Assembly: GCF_002735305.1 (NCBI RefSeq)
Contig: NZ_PDYG01000032.1
Span: 1 to 39,304 of the forward strand
Source: Agathobacter ruminis
GTDB lineage: Bacteria > Bacillota > Clostridia > Lachnospirales > Lachnospiraceae
Reading direction: 5' to 3'
DNA: 39,304 nucleotides
The position numbers were made by a program, and so were the translations under genes. Positions 25,588 to 34,327 of the stretch are shown here, piece after piece (position 1 is the stretch's first letter; each line of letters starts with the position of its first letter). The notes under the pieces were generated by a model, which made no database searches, had not been told where the DNA came from, and saw only the letters and a list, made by a program, of their open reading frames with translations.

Positions 25588-26472
25588 ATGGATAAATTAC
25601 TTCGAAATAAAAAGGCCATCATCTTGTTTATGGCCCCGGCATTTTTGCTTTTTACATTTGTGCTGTTTATTCCGATTTGCCAGTCAATCTATTACTCTTT
25701 CTGTGATTATGACGCTTTGACTCCGGCAAAATTTTCCGGATTGGCAAACTATAAAACTTTACTCGGCGATAAGACACTTCGTATCGCTTTGAAGAACTCA
25801 TTGTTCTTCCTGATCTATTCATGTGTAACTCAGCTTATTATGGGTCTGTTTCTTGCAGCCCTTCTTACCAATATAAAGCGCGGAAGAAATCTGTTCAAAA
25901 ATATCATCTATCTTCCATGCGTACTCTCATCTGCAGCACTCGGACTTTTGTGGATGTTCATCTTCAGTCCGAAGCTCGGTGTCAATGTAATCTTGAAAAA
26001 CATGGGCATTAAGGGACCACTTTGGTTAATGGATACCAAGGGATTTATCATCCTGCCAATGTGGGTCATTGCTTTCGTTGCATTATGGCAATATGTCGGA
26101 CAGTCCATGATGCTTTATATGGCGCAGATTTCCGGTATCAACCGCTCGCTTTATGAAGCCAGCTATATTGACGGATGCAGCAAGGCAAAGAGTTTCCGCT
26201 ATATTACACTTCCATTGATTCGTCCAATGGTTGCAACAGCTATGTCATTAAATGCAATCGGTTCTCTGAAGTTCTTTGATTTGATCTTTAATATGACAGA
26301 AGGTGGACCAAATCACAAAACCGAAGTACTAGCAACCCACTTATATCAGCAGGGATTTAAATATTTCAAATACGGATACGCCAGCGCCATCGGTGTGCTG
26401 CTCCTGGTTCTCTGCCTGATTGTAACCGCATTTATCAACAAAGTTGTAAAAACAGAACAATACGAAATGTAG
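25588..26472 (+). CDS. ABC sugar transporter permease (MalF/LacF type)
   Basis: A 294-aa inner-membrane permease with six predicted helices and the ATPase-docking EAA loop YEASYIDGCSKAKSFRYITLP. It starts at the ATG at 25588 with GAGG upstream; an in-frame TTG at 25573 lies on that ribosome site. It pairs with the second permease 17 nt downstream. No ATP-binding subunit is encoded at the locus, so a shared MsmX/MsmK-like ATPase elsewhere is expected. Confidence 0.94.
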   Translation: MDKLLRNKKAIILFMAPAFLLFTFVLFIPICQSIYYSFCDYDALTPAKFSGLANYKTLLGDKTLRIALKNSLFFLIYSCVTQLIMGLFLAALLTNIKRGRNLFKNIIYLPCVLSSAALGLLWMFIFSPKLGVNVILKNMGIKGPLWLMDTKGFIILPMWVIAFVALWQYVGQSMMLYMAQISGINRSLYEASYIDGCSKAKSFRYITLPLIRPMVATAMSLNAIGSLKFFDLIFNMTEGGPNHKTEVLATHLYQQGFKYFKYGYASAIGVLLLVLCLIVTAFINKVVKTEQYEM

Positions 26473-26489
26473 TCGGAAAGGAGATTATT

Positions 26490-27317
26490 ATGCGAAAATT
26501 TCCTGTCGCAAAAATCTTTATTTATATTTTCCTTATATTGATGGCCGTACTTTATCTTGCGCCATTGCTTTGGGTATTTAGTGTATCCTTCAAAACCAAT
26601 GCCGAAATTTTCAAGACTCCGTTTGCTTTGCCAAAGGCTCCGACCTTTGACAACTTCTCATTTGCATGGACAGCCGGAAAGCTCGGTATTGCAACGTTAA
26701 ATTCATTTATCGTCTGTGTAATCACACTGATTTTGAGCATGATCGTCGGATCCATGGCTGCATTTGCCATTGCCCGCATGCGCTGGAAGTTTTCCAAGCT
26801 TGCGCTTACCTACTTCCTGACCGGTATGATGATCCCGGTTCACTGCGTTATGATCCCGCTCTTTACCCGTTTTGCAAAGATTGGATTGTCAAACAACCTG
26901 ATTGGACTGGTATTGCCTTATCTGACATTCTCTCTGCCGGTTACCATCTTTATCATGGTCGGTTTCTTCGAGAGTATGCCGGGCGAATTAATTGAAAGCG
27001 CTTGTATCGACGGTGCTACCATTTCCGGAATCTTCTTTAAGGTTTGTCTGCCGCTTGGCAAAACCGGATTATTTGTTACCGGTCTTATGACCTTCATCGC
27101 AAACTGGAACGAACTGCTCCTTGCGATGGTATTTATCTCCGATGAGAACAAAAAAACCCTTCCGGTTTCTTTGTCCAAATTCGTCGGACCTTACAACACA
27201 AACTATTCTCAGATGTTTGCGGCAATCATTATCGCAATCATCCCTACAATTATTGTATATTGTGCATTCTCCAACCAGATTGTCGATGGTTTAACGGCCG
27301 GCGCAGTAAAAGGTTAA
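26490..27317 (+). CDS. ABC sugar transporter permease (MalG/LacG type)
   Basis: A 275-aa permease with six helices and a docking loop reading ELIESACIDGATISGIFFKVCLP, the EAA motif in a diverged form. AAGGAG lies 8 nt before the ATG. It forms the membrane channel with the preceding permease. The protein ends IVDGLTAGAVKG, the standard C terminus of this subfamily. Confidence 0.94.
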   Translation: MRKFPVAKIFIYIFLILMAVLYLAPLLWVFSVSFKTNAEIFKTPFALPKAPTFDNFSFAWTAGKLGIATLNSFIVCVITLILSMIVGSMAAFAIARMRWKFSKLALTYFLTGMMIPVHCVMIPLFTRFAKIGLSNNLIGLVLPYLTFSLPVTIFIMVGFFESMPGELIESACIDGATISGIFFKVCLPLGKTGLFVTGLMTFIANWNELLLAMVFISDENKKTLPVSLSKFVGPYNTNYSQMFAAIIIAIIPTIIVYCAFSNQIVDGLTAGAVKG

Positions 27318-27348
27318 TGTACGAATTATAGTTATTCAGGAGACAATC

Positions 27349-28314
27349 ATGACACAAGAGAAAAAACCTCTCATTACGCACATTTTTACTGCGGATCCTT
27401 CTGCGCATGTGTTTAATGATAAGATTTATATTTACCCGAGTCATGACATTCCTCACGATGGGGAAGACAATGACAACGGGGACGAGTATCTCATGGAAGA
27501 TTACCATGTATTCTCAATGGATGGTCCCGGCAGCGATGTCGTTGACCACGGGGAAGTCCTCCACGAGTCACAGGTACCTTGGGTGAGCAAGCAAATGTGG
27601 GCTCCGGATGTCGTTTGTAAAAACGGTATCTATCATCTGGTATTTCCTGCCAGAGATAAAGATGGCAATTTCCGCCTCGGAATTGCCAGCAGTCAGACCC
27701 CTGACGGTCCCTTCCTCCCGCAGCCAAATTACATTCCCGGAAGCTTCAGCATTGATCCTTGCTCGTTTATTGATGATGACGACACTGTTTATATCTACTT
27801 CGGTGGATTATGGGGTGGTCAGCTCGAAAAATACCGCACCGGTGAATTCCTTCCCGACGGAACAGAACCGGAAAAGGATGAACCGGCTGTCTGCCCTAAG
27901 TGTGGCATCATGAATGATGAAATGACAGCATTTGCCAAAGCACCGCAGGATATCGTCATCCTCGACGAGAACGGCAATCCACTCCTCGCCGGAGATGAAG
28001 AGCGACGCTACTTCGAAGGCCCATGGATGCACAAGCATAACGGAAAATATTATTTTTCTTATTCTACCGGTACAACACATTATATTGTATATGCAATCTC
28101 TGACAATCCTCTCGGACCATTCACTTATCAGGGACGCATCCTTGAACCGGTCATCGGATGGACCACACATCATTCCATCATCGAATATCATGGCAAGACC
28201 TATCTGTTCTACCATGACTGCGAACTATCAGGTGGTATCAACCACCGCCGCAATGTGAAATATTGTGAACTTACATATAATGAAGACGGTACCTTCCAAA
28301 CCGTCACTCCTTAA
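27349..28314 (+). CDS. glycoside hydrolase family 43 (xylosidase/arabinofuranosidase type)
   Basis: A 321-aa five-bladed beta-propeller enzyme without signal peptide, so it acts on imported oligosaccharide. The three acidic residues of GH43 fit Asp16 (TADPSAHVF, base), Asp136 (SIDPCSF, pKa modulator) and Glu223 (YFEGPWMHK, acid). A CPKCG pair sits in the loop near residue 182. It follows the permeases by 31 nt with AGGAG before the ATG. Together with the acetylesterase it points to acetylated xylan or arabinoxylan fragments; exact specificity is not readable. Confidence 0.93.
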   Translation: MTQEKKPLITHIFTADPSAHVFNDKIYIYPSHDIPHDGEDNDNGDEYLMEDYHVFSMDGPGSDVVDHGEVLHESQVPWVSKQMWAPDVVCKNGIYHLVFPARDKDGNFRLGIASSQTPDGPFLPQPNYIPGSFSIDPCSFIDDDDTVYIYFGGLWGGQLEKYRTGEFLPDGTEPEKDEPAVCPKCGIMNDEMTAFAKAPQDIVILDENGNPLLAGDEERRYFEGPWMHKHNGKYYFSYSTGTTHYIVYAISDNPLGPFTYQGRILEPVIGWTTHHSIIEYHGKTYLFYHDCELSGGINHRRNVKYCELTYNEDGTFQTVTP

Positions 28315-28362
28315 TCAAAAAAGCAGGACAGGATGCATCGCATCTGTCCTGCTTTTTTGATT
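28313..28362. terminator. bidirectional terminator between GH43 and the CoA-disulfide reductase fusion
   Basis: A stem of about 22 bp with one bulge, holding GCAGGACAG and CTGTCCTGC, has A6 on one side and T6 on the other. It ends transcription of both converging genes: it overlaps the GH43 stop and lies 14 nt from the other gene's stop. Confidence 0.93.
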
Positions 28363-28375
28363 CTGGATCCTTTTT

Positions 28376-30805
28376 CTATATAAAAAGATTTACATTGGAC
28401 TGTTCCGCGTCTCCGAGATAGGTTCCGACGCCACCGATTTCCACACCGTCAATCAGTTCCTCCGGACGAATGCCCATCACATCCATACTCATCGAACACG
28501 CCACCAGTTTCACGCCGTTTTGCATGGCTTTTTGCATCATTTCCTCGAGGGAATCGATTCGCTTGTCCTGCATAACCTTGCGCATCATCCTGGTTCCCAT
28601 GCCGCCCATATTCATTTTTGACAGCTTCAGCTTGCGGGAGCCTTTCGGCAACATCATGCCAAACATTTTCTCAATCAGTGATTTTTTCAACTTTGGCGAC
28701 TTCTGTTTGCGCAATGCATTCAGTCCCCAGAAAGTGAAGAACATGGTAACCGGTCTGCCCATCGCCAATGCGCCGTTTGCAATGACAAATGATGCAAGCA
28801 CCTTGTCGAGATCTCCGTCAAATACCACCATGGTCTTTCCCTGTGGCAAAGCTGCATTTTCCGCATCCACCTTTTGGATGGTCGCCACATAGGCAGTTCC
28901 ACGCTTTTCATTCGAAATCAGCTGATTGCCGGTGCGCTCGCACCAGGATACAATATCCTTTGCAAATCCCGGATCGGAAGCAGTCACTTCTAGACATTCT
29001 CCGGCGTTTAATTCCTTCATATTGCGGAACACTTCCATAATCGGTCCCGGGCACTGCAATCCGCTGCAGTTGACTGTAACAGTCTTTGCCGGTGTCTGTG
29101 CCGGCTGTACACATCCTTTTTTCAACACCTGAGGCTTTAAGTTTTCATCCGAACCTGCGTGTGTCGAGCGATATAATCTGGCTCCCGCAGGATATACTTT
29201 GACATGTTCAAAGCCATGATGTGCCAGAATCCGCGCACTGTTGTATGCGCGCACACCGATTGCACAGAAGATAATATATTTGCGCTGCTTATCCAGTTCT
29301 CCAATGCGCTCTCTCAAAACAGACATTGGAATGTTCTTTGCATTCGGAATCGCATAAGCCATCACTTCCGCCTCTTCTCTCACATCGAGAAGGATTGCAT
29401 CCTTGTCCGTATCCGGCTCATCCCACTGTGCAAAGGTCACATATCCGTTCAATACATTCTCTGCCACATAACCTGCCATATTTACCGGATCCTTCGCAGA
29501 AGAATATGGTGGCGCATAGGCCAGTTCCAATTCTGTCAGATCACGCACACCCGCACCCATGCGAATTGCCACACCAAGGGTATCAATCCGTTTGTCGACT
29601 CCGTCGCGGCCGACAATCTGTGCACCGTAAATGCGACTTCCATCCATAGAGAAAATCAATTTCAGGACAAGTGGAAGTGCTCCCGGATAATAGCCCGCAT
29701 GAGAATTCTGTGTCAGAATCACAGTGCGATAATCACGGTCACGCTGCAGGCCGTTGCGATTCAGGCTCTTTTCATTTGCACCTGTTGCGGCTGCTGTCAG
29801 ATCAAACACTTTCGCCACTGATGAGCCCTGTGTTCCCGCATATCGGGAATCGATTCCTGCAAGATTATCCGCAACAATACGTCCCTGCTTATTCGCAGGT
29901 CCGGCAAGAGGTACCATTGTCCGATCCTTAGTGATAAACTCTTCCACCTCAATCACATCTCCGGCCGCATAAATGGACGGATCATTTGTACGCATATGAT
30001 CATCTACCACGATGCCTCCACGCGCATTGATTTCCAATCCGGCAGACTGTGCAATCGCGCTGTTTGGCCGTACTCCAATCGCAAGAATCACGAGATCCGC
30101 CTCTACACGCTTGCCGCTTACAAGCTCTGTCACAATCCGGTTCTCCTCTTCCACAAAGCGGGATACGCCATCGTTCAAGATCAGATTCACGCGGTTCTCG
30201 CAAATATTCTCATTTAACAGCAATGCCATCTCATAATCAAGCGGCGCCATGACCTGATCCGCAGCTTCCACCAGTGTTACGGCAAGGCCTGCCTCATGCA
30301 GATTCTCTGCCATTTCGAGACCGATGAATCCACCTCCGACCACCACTGCGGATTTTGTATTCTCGTCCTGTACCATTGCGCGGATTTCATCGGTATCCGG
30401 AACAGTCCAGAGTGTACGCACCAATGGAGAATCGATTCCGGGGATACGAGGGCGAAGCGGCGATGAACCGGTTGCAATCACGAGATTGTCATATGCTTCA
30501 TCATAAGCATTGCCATTCTTTTCCACAATATGTACGCGTTTATTGGCACGGTCGATGGATACTACTTCGCTTTCCGTACGAACATCTACCGCAAAACGGG
30601 CTTTCATTACTTCTTTTTTGGTTACCAGCAAAGCATCGCGGCTTGCAATTACATCGCTGACATGATATGGGAGTCCACAGTTCGCATAGGAAATATAGGA
30701 ACCACGCTCCAGCATGATAATTTCTTCATCAGGTTTTAATCTTCTCAGTCGTGCAGCGCAGCTGGCTCCGGCAGCCACTCCACCGACAATTACTGTCTTA
30801 GACAT
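28376..30805 (-). CDS. FAD-dependent CoA-disulfide reductase/rhodanese/TusA/DsrE fusion
   Basis: An 809-aa cytoplasmic protein with four sulfur-related domains. Residues 1-440 are a pyridine-nucleotide disulfide oxidoreductase of the CoA-disulfide reductase type, with active Cys43 in SYANCGLPY and FAD motifs at both ends. About 455-545 is a rhodanese with active Cys in IFCAIGVRA. About 570-640 is a TusA domain with CPGP. About 655-809 is a DsrE-like domain with a Cys in ACSMSMDVMG. All four cysteines are kept, suggesting persulfide passing along one chain. The ATG at 30805 is 6 nt after GGAGG. Confidence 0.93.
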   Translation of the reverse strand: MSKTVIVGGVAAGASCAARLRRLKPDEEIIMLERGSYISYANCGLPYHVSDVIASRDALLVTKKEVMKARFAVDVRTESEVVSIDRANKRVHIVEKNGNAYDEAYDNLVIATGSSPLRPRIPGIDSPLVRTLWTVPDTDEIRAMVQDENTKSAVVVGGGFIGLEMAENLHEAGLAVTLVEAADQVMAPLDYEMALLLNENICENRVNLILNDGVSRFVEEENRIVTELVSGKRVEADLVILAIGVRPNSAIAQSAGLEINARGGIVVDDHMRTNDPSIYAAGDVIEVEEFITKDRTMVPLAGPANKQGRIVADNLAGIDSRYAGTQGSSVAKVFDLTAAATGANEKSLNRNGLQRDRDYRTVILTQNSHAGYYPGALPLVLKLIFSMDGSRIYGAQIVGRDGVDKRIDTLGVAIRMGAGVRDLTELELAYAPPYSSAKDPVNMAGYVAENVLNGYVTFAQWDEPDTDKDAILLDVREEAEVMAYAIPNAKNIPMSVLRERIGELDKQRKYIIFCAIGVRAYNSARILAHHGFEHVKVYPAGARLYRSTHAGSDENLKPQVLKKGCVQPAQTPAKTVTVNCSGLQCPGPIMEVFRNMKELNAGECLEVTASDPGFAKDIVSWCERTGNQLISNEKRGTAYVATIQKVDAENAALPQGKTMVVFDGDLDKVLASFVIANGALAMGRPVTMFFTFWGLNALRKQKSPKLKKSLIEKMFGMMLPKGSRKLKLSKMNMGGMGTRMMRKVMQDKRIDSLEEMMQKAMQNGVKLVACSMSMDVMGIRPEELIDGVEIGGVGTYLGDAEQSNVNLFI

Positions 30806-30875
30806 CAATATCCTCCTTCATCTGCTGTATGATCATTTGTTTGACACAAATATAACAAACTCAGAGAACTCTGTC

Positions 30876-30890
30876 TGTGACAATGTCACA
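30876..30890. promoter_or_regulatory. 15-bp palindrome upstream of the reductase fusion
   Basis: TGTGACAATGTCACA is a perfect palindrome around one central base, about 70 bp before the fusion gene. It looks like a CRP/FNR-family half-site pair with 5-bp spacing (6 is usual for E. coli CRP). A second inverted repeat, ATTTGT-N5-ACAAAT, lies nearer the gene. Binding by a CRP/FNR-like redox or metabolite sensor is an inference. Confidence 0.5.
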
Positions 30891-30891
30891 T

Positions 30892-30926
30892 AAAAAAAGG
30901 CTATCACCTTTCATGTGATAGCCTTT
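30892..30926 (-). terminator. terminator overlapping the end of the acyltransferase gene
   Basis: AAAGGCTATCAC and GTGATAGCCTTT (30896-30907 with 30915-30926) form a perfect 12-bp stem followed on the minus strand by seven T. The TGA stop of the acyltransferase (30904-30906) is inside the 3' arm. Confidence 0.92.
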
Positions 30927-31977
30927 GCCATAATACTCTTCTATAACTGATAAATCTGCCAAATTCCCTGGCCTGTAATTTTCCGATGCGATGCAAGCGC
31001 AATCCACGGTTCCATCCCTGTGTAATATAATGATCCGACAATACCGTCGTCAACACAACCGAAACCAAAAGCAAAATCAAAAACATCCATACCGGCTGTC
31101 TCAATCCTGTCAGCAATTTATAAAAACCAAAATGCTCTACCAGATCACGGATCGGTCTGTGGATCATGTAAATGGTCATGGTCCTCTGTCCGATTGTCGA
31201 AATCACCATCTTCCTCTTCGGCACGAGAAGCATCACTGCCCACGAGAGGAAAAATGCCGCGATCATTACAAAAATACGCAGATAAATTCCCGGGATATCT
31301 TTGCCTACCATTGAATACGGCAGATTCTGATAAACCGTCAGCATGGCACGCTTGTGATGCAGCGAAATCCGAATTGCTTCATATCCCATCACCGCCGCAA
31401 TCGGGAACACCCAGACTGCATTGCGCTTTTGCAAAATTCTTTTGATATGAGTTGCATTTGCAAAATAACCCAGATAAAAATAAACTGCAAAAACAATGAT
31501 TCTCGACAGACACAAAAAGTCTCCAACCCATTCGACATTACCGGCCAAAAGCGCAAGCAGGACAGACATTCCAAGCACAATCATCGGGTGGATTCTGCGA
31601 ACCAAAGGAATACTCAAATACCAGATCATGGTTGCAAACAAATACCACGGCGCGCCGCTTTGCTTCAAGAAATCAATCTCTGTTATTTTTTCCTCACCGA
31701 TTGCAACTGCGACCATGTGATTTAAAATAACAAACAGCAGATAACATTTCAAAAAGAAGAATATTTTTTCCCAATTATAATGTCCATCTTTATAAATATG
31801 TTTTGAAAAATAGCCGGTCACAAACACAAAGAGCGGCATATGAAATACGTAAATCAAACGCTTGAATGCAGCAATCTGCATACTGTCTTTCGGTTCAATC
31901 GGCAACAAAAAATGCCCCAGCACGACCAGAAAAATCAACAGAGCCTTTAAATTATCAAAATAATAATCTCTTTCCAT
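30904..31977 (-). CDS. acyltransferase family 3 membrane protein
   Basis: A 357-aa protein with about ten membrane helices. The start RDYYFDNLKALLIFLVVLGHFL, with a conserved His after the first helix, is typical of acyltransferase 3 proteins related to fucose 4-O-acetylases. It probably moves an acetyl group onto a surface polysaccharide or glycolipid. GGGG lies 7 nt before the ATG. The last four codons and the stop lie within the terminator hairpin. It appears monocistronic; the substrate is unknown. Confidence 0.88.
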   Translation of the reverse strand: MERDYYFDNLKALLIFLVVLGHFLLPIEPKDSMQIAAFKRLIYVFHMPLFVFVTGYFSKHIYKDGHYNWEKIFFFLKCYLLFVILNHMVAVAIGEEKITEIDFLKQSGAPWYLFATMIWYLSIPLVRRIHPMIVLGMSVLLALLAGNVEWVGDFLCLSRIIVFAVYFYLGYFANATHIKRILQKRNAVWVFPIAAVMGYEAIRISLHHKRAMLTVYQNLPYSMVGKDIPGIYLRIFVMIAAFFLSWAVMLLVPKRKMVISTIGQRTMTIYMIHRPIRDLVEHFGFYKLLTGLRQPVWMFLILLLVSVVLTTVLSDHYITQGWNRGLRLHRIGKLQAREFGRFISYRRVLWQRLSHER

Positions 31978-32006
31978 CTTTTATCCCCATTTGTTTCCAA
32001 ATATCC

Positions 32007-32021
32007 GTGTGCATTGCACAC
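32007..32021. promoter_or_regulatory. 15-bp palindrome between the DUF4846 gene and the acyltransferase
   Basis: GTGTGCATTGCACAC is a perfect inverted repeat around one base, 30 bp before the acyltransferase start. As RNA it could fold as a short hairpin (GTGTGC-AAT-GCACAC on the minus strand) flanked by TATC/GATA, but no T-run follows. It may be an operator or a weak terminator of the upstream gene. Confidence 0.35.
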
Positions 32022-32094
32022 AAGATATTACTTTAGTCCCATTTGGAGAAAAATACAAGACAAAAAGAGATTGTTGCAAATTTCATACAATATG

Positions 32095-33027
32095 TTATGG
32101 CCAATTATCGCTTAAATAGCGTGGTCGTTTCAGACATTCCTCATCAAACTGATAATCCGGAGTCACAAACGGATAGGTGATCTCATCCTCATAATACCAC
32201 GGATCATCTTCATGCTGCAGATTCTTTAATACATGGAACTGCTGCGCCGGCATAAATCCCTGTGCCAGAAGGAACGCCTTTTTCCCATCCTTTTCGCACA
32301 TATCAGCGACCAAAATCACATGGCCCGGAGCCCCACCCTTGATAAAGATATCGCCAATCTGAATTTCATCCAGGGGAATCGCATCCGATTCATCCACCTG
32401 TGACAGTGTGCTCGAATATGCGAATACAATGTTGAGATAGTCCTCAAATGCCTTATCCAGATTCTCCGGCACCTCGGATTCCTTCCAGGTCGGAACATCA
32501 TCGACAAATTTCACGCGCTTTCCGTTCTTATAACTCTCCCAATCGCACAAAAACCCATCCACAAAATGGAATGCGATTTTGTCTTCCCGTCCGATTGTGC
32601 GCAGATATTCGGCGTAAATACGCATCACGGAATCCGCACATTGCTGCAAATTGCGGTCTCCCAAATACATATCAAATACCGCTGCAGCCGAAGCATGCTT
32701 GCGCTCCTCACCATCATACAGATGCACCGGTGTCTGATCCGGAAGCATTGCATAATTGCGCAAAAAAGCGCCGAGACTGTCATCCGGTTCCTGGGTTCTC
32801 TCATATCCTTCCGGCACCAGAATCCTGCTCTCAAGCGTATCTCCGGATGCATTGATCAGCGTATGGTTTTCCTGCTGCGCGGATTGCTGCGACTGCCTGT
32901 ATTCACTGTCTTTTGCAATCTGCTGCTCTGCCTCATTTCTCTTATCCAACACCACCATCACGATGATTCCCATAAAAAGGGCCATCATCAACAGTGCAAC
33001 TGCTCCATTGACTATTTTTTGCCTCAT
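32095..33027 (-). CDS. DUF4846 domain protein, membrane-anchored
   Basis: A 310-aa protein with one N-terminal helix (residues about 8-28), a Gln/Glu-rich linker and an extracytoplasmic DUF4846 domain. Matching segments include an ILVPEGYERT start, VHLYDGEERK, the core DRNLQQCADSVMRIYAEYL, and GGAPGHVILVADM followed by LLAQGFMPAQQFHVL. The function of the family is not known to me. The ATG at 33027 is 7 nt after AGGAGG; a TTG six codons earlier lies on that site. Confidence 0.85.
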   Translation of the reverse strand: MRQKIVNGAVALLMMALFMGIIVMVVLDKRNEAEQQIAKDSEYRQSQQSAQQENHTLINASGDTLESRILVPEGYERTQEPDDSLGAFLRNYAMLPDQTPVHLYDGEERKHASAAAVFDMYLGDRNLQQCADSVMRIYAEYLRTIGREDKIAFHFVDGFLCDWESYKNGKRVKFVDDVPTWKESEVPENLDKAFEDYLNIVFAYSSTLSQVDESDAIPLDEIQIGDIFIKGGAPGHVILVADMCEKDGKKAFLLAQGFMPAQQFHVLKNLQHEDDPWYYEDEITYPFVTPDYQFDEECLKRPRYLSDNWP

Positions 33028-33053
33028 CTTCCATCCTCCTGTCAATCCATTTT

Positions 33054-33082
33054 ATTCTACTTCTTTTCCGGCAAATCTACAA
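33054..33082 (-). promoter_or_regulatory. promoter of the DUF4846 gene
   Basis: Minus-strand TTGTAG (33077-33082), a 17-bp spacer and TAGAAT (33054-33059), about 30 nt before the start codon. It is back to back with the promoter of the PLDc_N gene. Confidence 0.6.
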
Positions 33083-33107
33083 CCGTCCAATCGGCCGGCG
33101 CTGTTTA

Positions 33108-33136
33108 TTTACTTTCCACATCGGTTCATTTATAAT
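33108..33136 (+). promoter_or_regulatory. promoter of the PLDc_N/ABC operon
   Basis: TTTACT (33108-33113), a 17-bp spacer and a perfect TATAAT (33131-33136), about 40 nt before the ATG at 33176. Confidence 0.75.
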
Positions 33137-33175
33137 ATATAAATAATTTGGATTGATTGGATGAAGGAGGCCACT

Positions 33176-33412
33176 ATGACAATTGATATGAAACAATTCA
33201 TGGAACTGTTACCGATTATGATTCCGCTGATTGCTATTGAAGCAGGCTTATTGCTGTATGGATTGATTCATGTGCTGACACACAAGAATTACAAATGCGG
33301 CAATCGTCTCATCTGGGTGCTTGTCGTATGCCTCTTTTCTATCGTTGGACCGATTCTTTATATTATTCTCGGCAAGGAAGATTCCGCTTCACGCGATGAT
33401 GATTTTGAATAA
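33176..33412 (+). CDS. PLDc_N (phospholipase D-nuclease N-terminal) small membrane protein
   Basis: A 78-aa protein with two membrane helices (residues about 10-33 and 44-63) and the family ending GPILYIILGKED; it has no catalytic phospholipase domain. AAGGAGG precedes the ATG at 33176 by 5 nt; an ATG at 33161 overlaps that site. It lies 12 nt before the ABC ATPase. In Bacillus subtilis YxlE, of the same family, stands before the ABC pair YxlFG, so a role with this exporter is plausible. Confidence 0.85.
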   Translation: MTIDMKQFMELLPIMIPLIAIEAGLLLYGLIHVLTHKNYKCGNRLIWVLVVCLFSIVGPILYIILGKEDSASRDDDFE

Positions 33413-33424
33413 GAGAGGCAGATT

Positions 33425-34327
33425 ATGAATATGCTTGAAATCAGACACCTCTCCAAACGCTTCGGAGACAAAGTTGTTTTGGACGACCTCAATCTCGTTG
33501 TGGAAGAGGAAAATATCTTTGGTTTCATCGGCCGAAACGGTGCCGGCAAAACCACCACGATGAAAATCATCCTCGGACTGCTGGAAGCAGATTCCGGGGA
33601 AGTATATGTATGTGGAGAAAAAGTACAATACGGCTCTGCAAAAACCAACCGTCTCATCGGCTATCTGCCTGATGTGCCGGAGTTTTACGGATATATGAAT
33701 GCGCGCGAATATCTGCGGCTTTGTGGAGAATTGTCCGGAATGGACAAAGAAGAAATCAAAAGCCGTTCCAAAGAACTGCTCGAAATGGTAGGACTCCTCA
33801 AAGAAAAAGGGAAGATCAAAGGCTACTCCCGCGGTATGAAGCAACGCCTGGGAATTGCGCAGGCTTTGATGAAGCATCCAAAACTTTTGATCTGCGATGA
33901 ACCAACCTCCGCGCTCGATCCGCTCGGACGCAAGGATATCCTTTCGATTCTGTCCAAAGTACAGGATGAAACATCCGTCATTTTTTCAACGCATATCCTC
34001 AGCGATGTCGAGAAAATCTGCCGAAATGTCGCCATCCTGGAGAAAGGCAATATTGTCATGCAGGGAAATGTCAATGACATTCGGCTCAGACACACCAGCG
34101 GTGACATCTGCATCGTTCCGGAGCGTTTGTCCGATTTGGATGCCATTGCGAATCTGACCGGTGGTGCTGTCGTCGATGACAAAGTCATTGTCCCACCTGC
34201 AAACTCCGGTAGTTCCGCAATGTCCGCTGTATTATCAAAATTGGCCGATTCCGGAATCGATCTGCTCAAAATCGAGCAGATGGAGCCTGATCTGGATCAG
34301 TTATTCATGGAGGTAATTGGAAAATGA
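33425..34327 (+). CDS. ABC transporter ATP-binding protein (YxlF-like)
   Basis: A 300-aa ATPase with Walker A GRNGAGKTTT (about 36-45), signature YSRGMKQRLG, Walker B LLICDEPTSALD and the switch His in STHIL. The extra 80-residue C-terminal part is common in export-type ATPases of the natA/bcrA group. Its stop overlaps the permease ATG by 4 nt. The exported substrate (antibiotic, peptide, lipid or ion) is unknown. Confidence 0.93.
   Translation: MNMLEIRHLSKRFGDKVVLDDLNLVVEEENIFGFIGRNGAGKTTTMKIILGLLEADSGEVYVCGEKVQYGSAKTNRLIGYLPDVPEFYGYMNAREYLRLCGELSGMDKEEIKSRSKELLEMVGLLKEKGKIKGYSRGMKQRLGIAQALMKHPKLLICDEPTSALDPLGRKDILSILSKVQDETSVIFSTHILSDVEKICRNVAILEKGNIVMQGNVNDIRLRHTSGDICIVPERLSDLDAIANLTGGAVVDDKVIVPPANSGSSAMSAVLSKLADSGIDLLKIEQMEPDLDQLFMEVIGK

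Noticed and set aside
29204-29821. 205-codon plus-strand frame opposite the reductase fusion
   Set aside because: It is antisense to a multi-domain protein with all motifs intact; Cys/His-rich composition is an artefact of the opposite frame.
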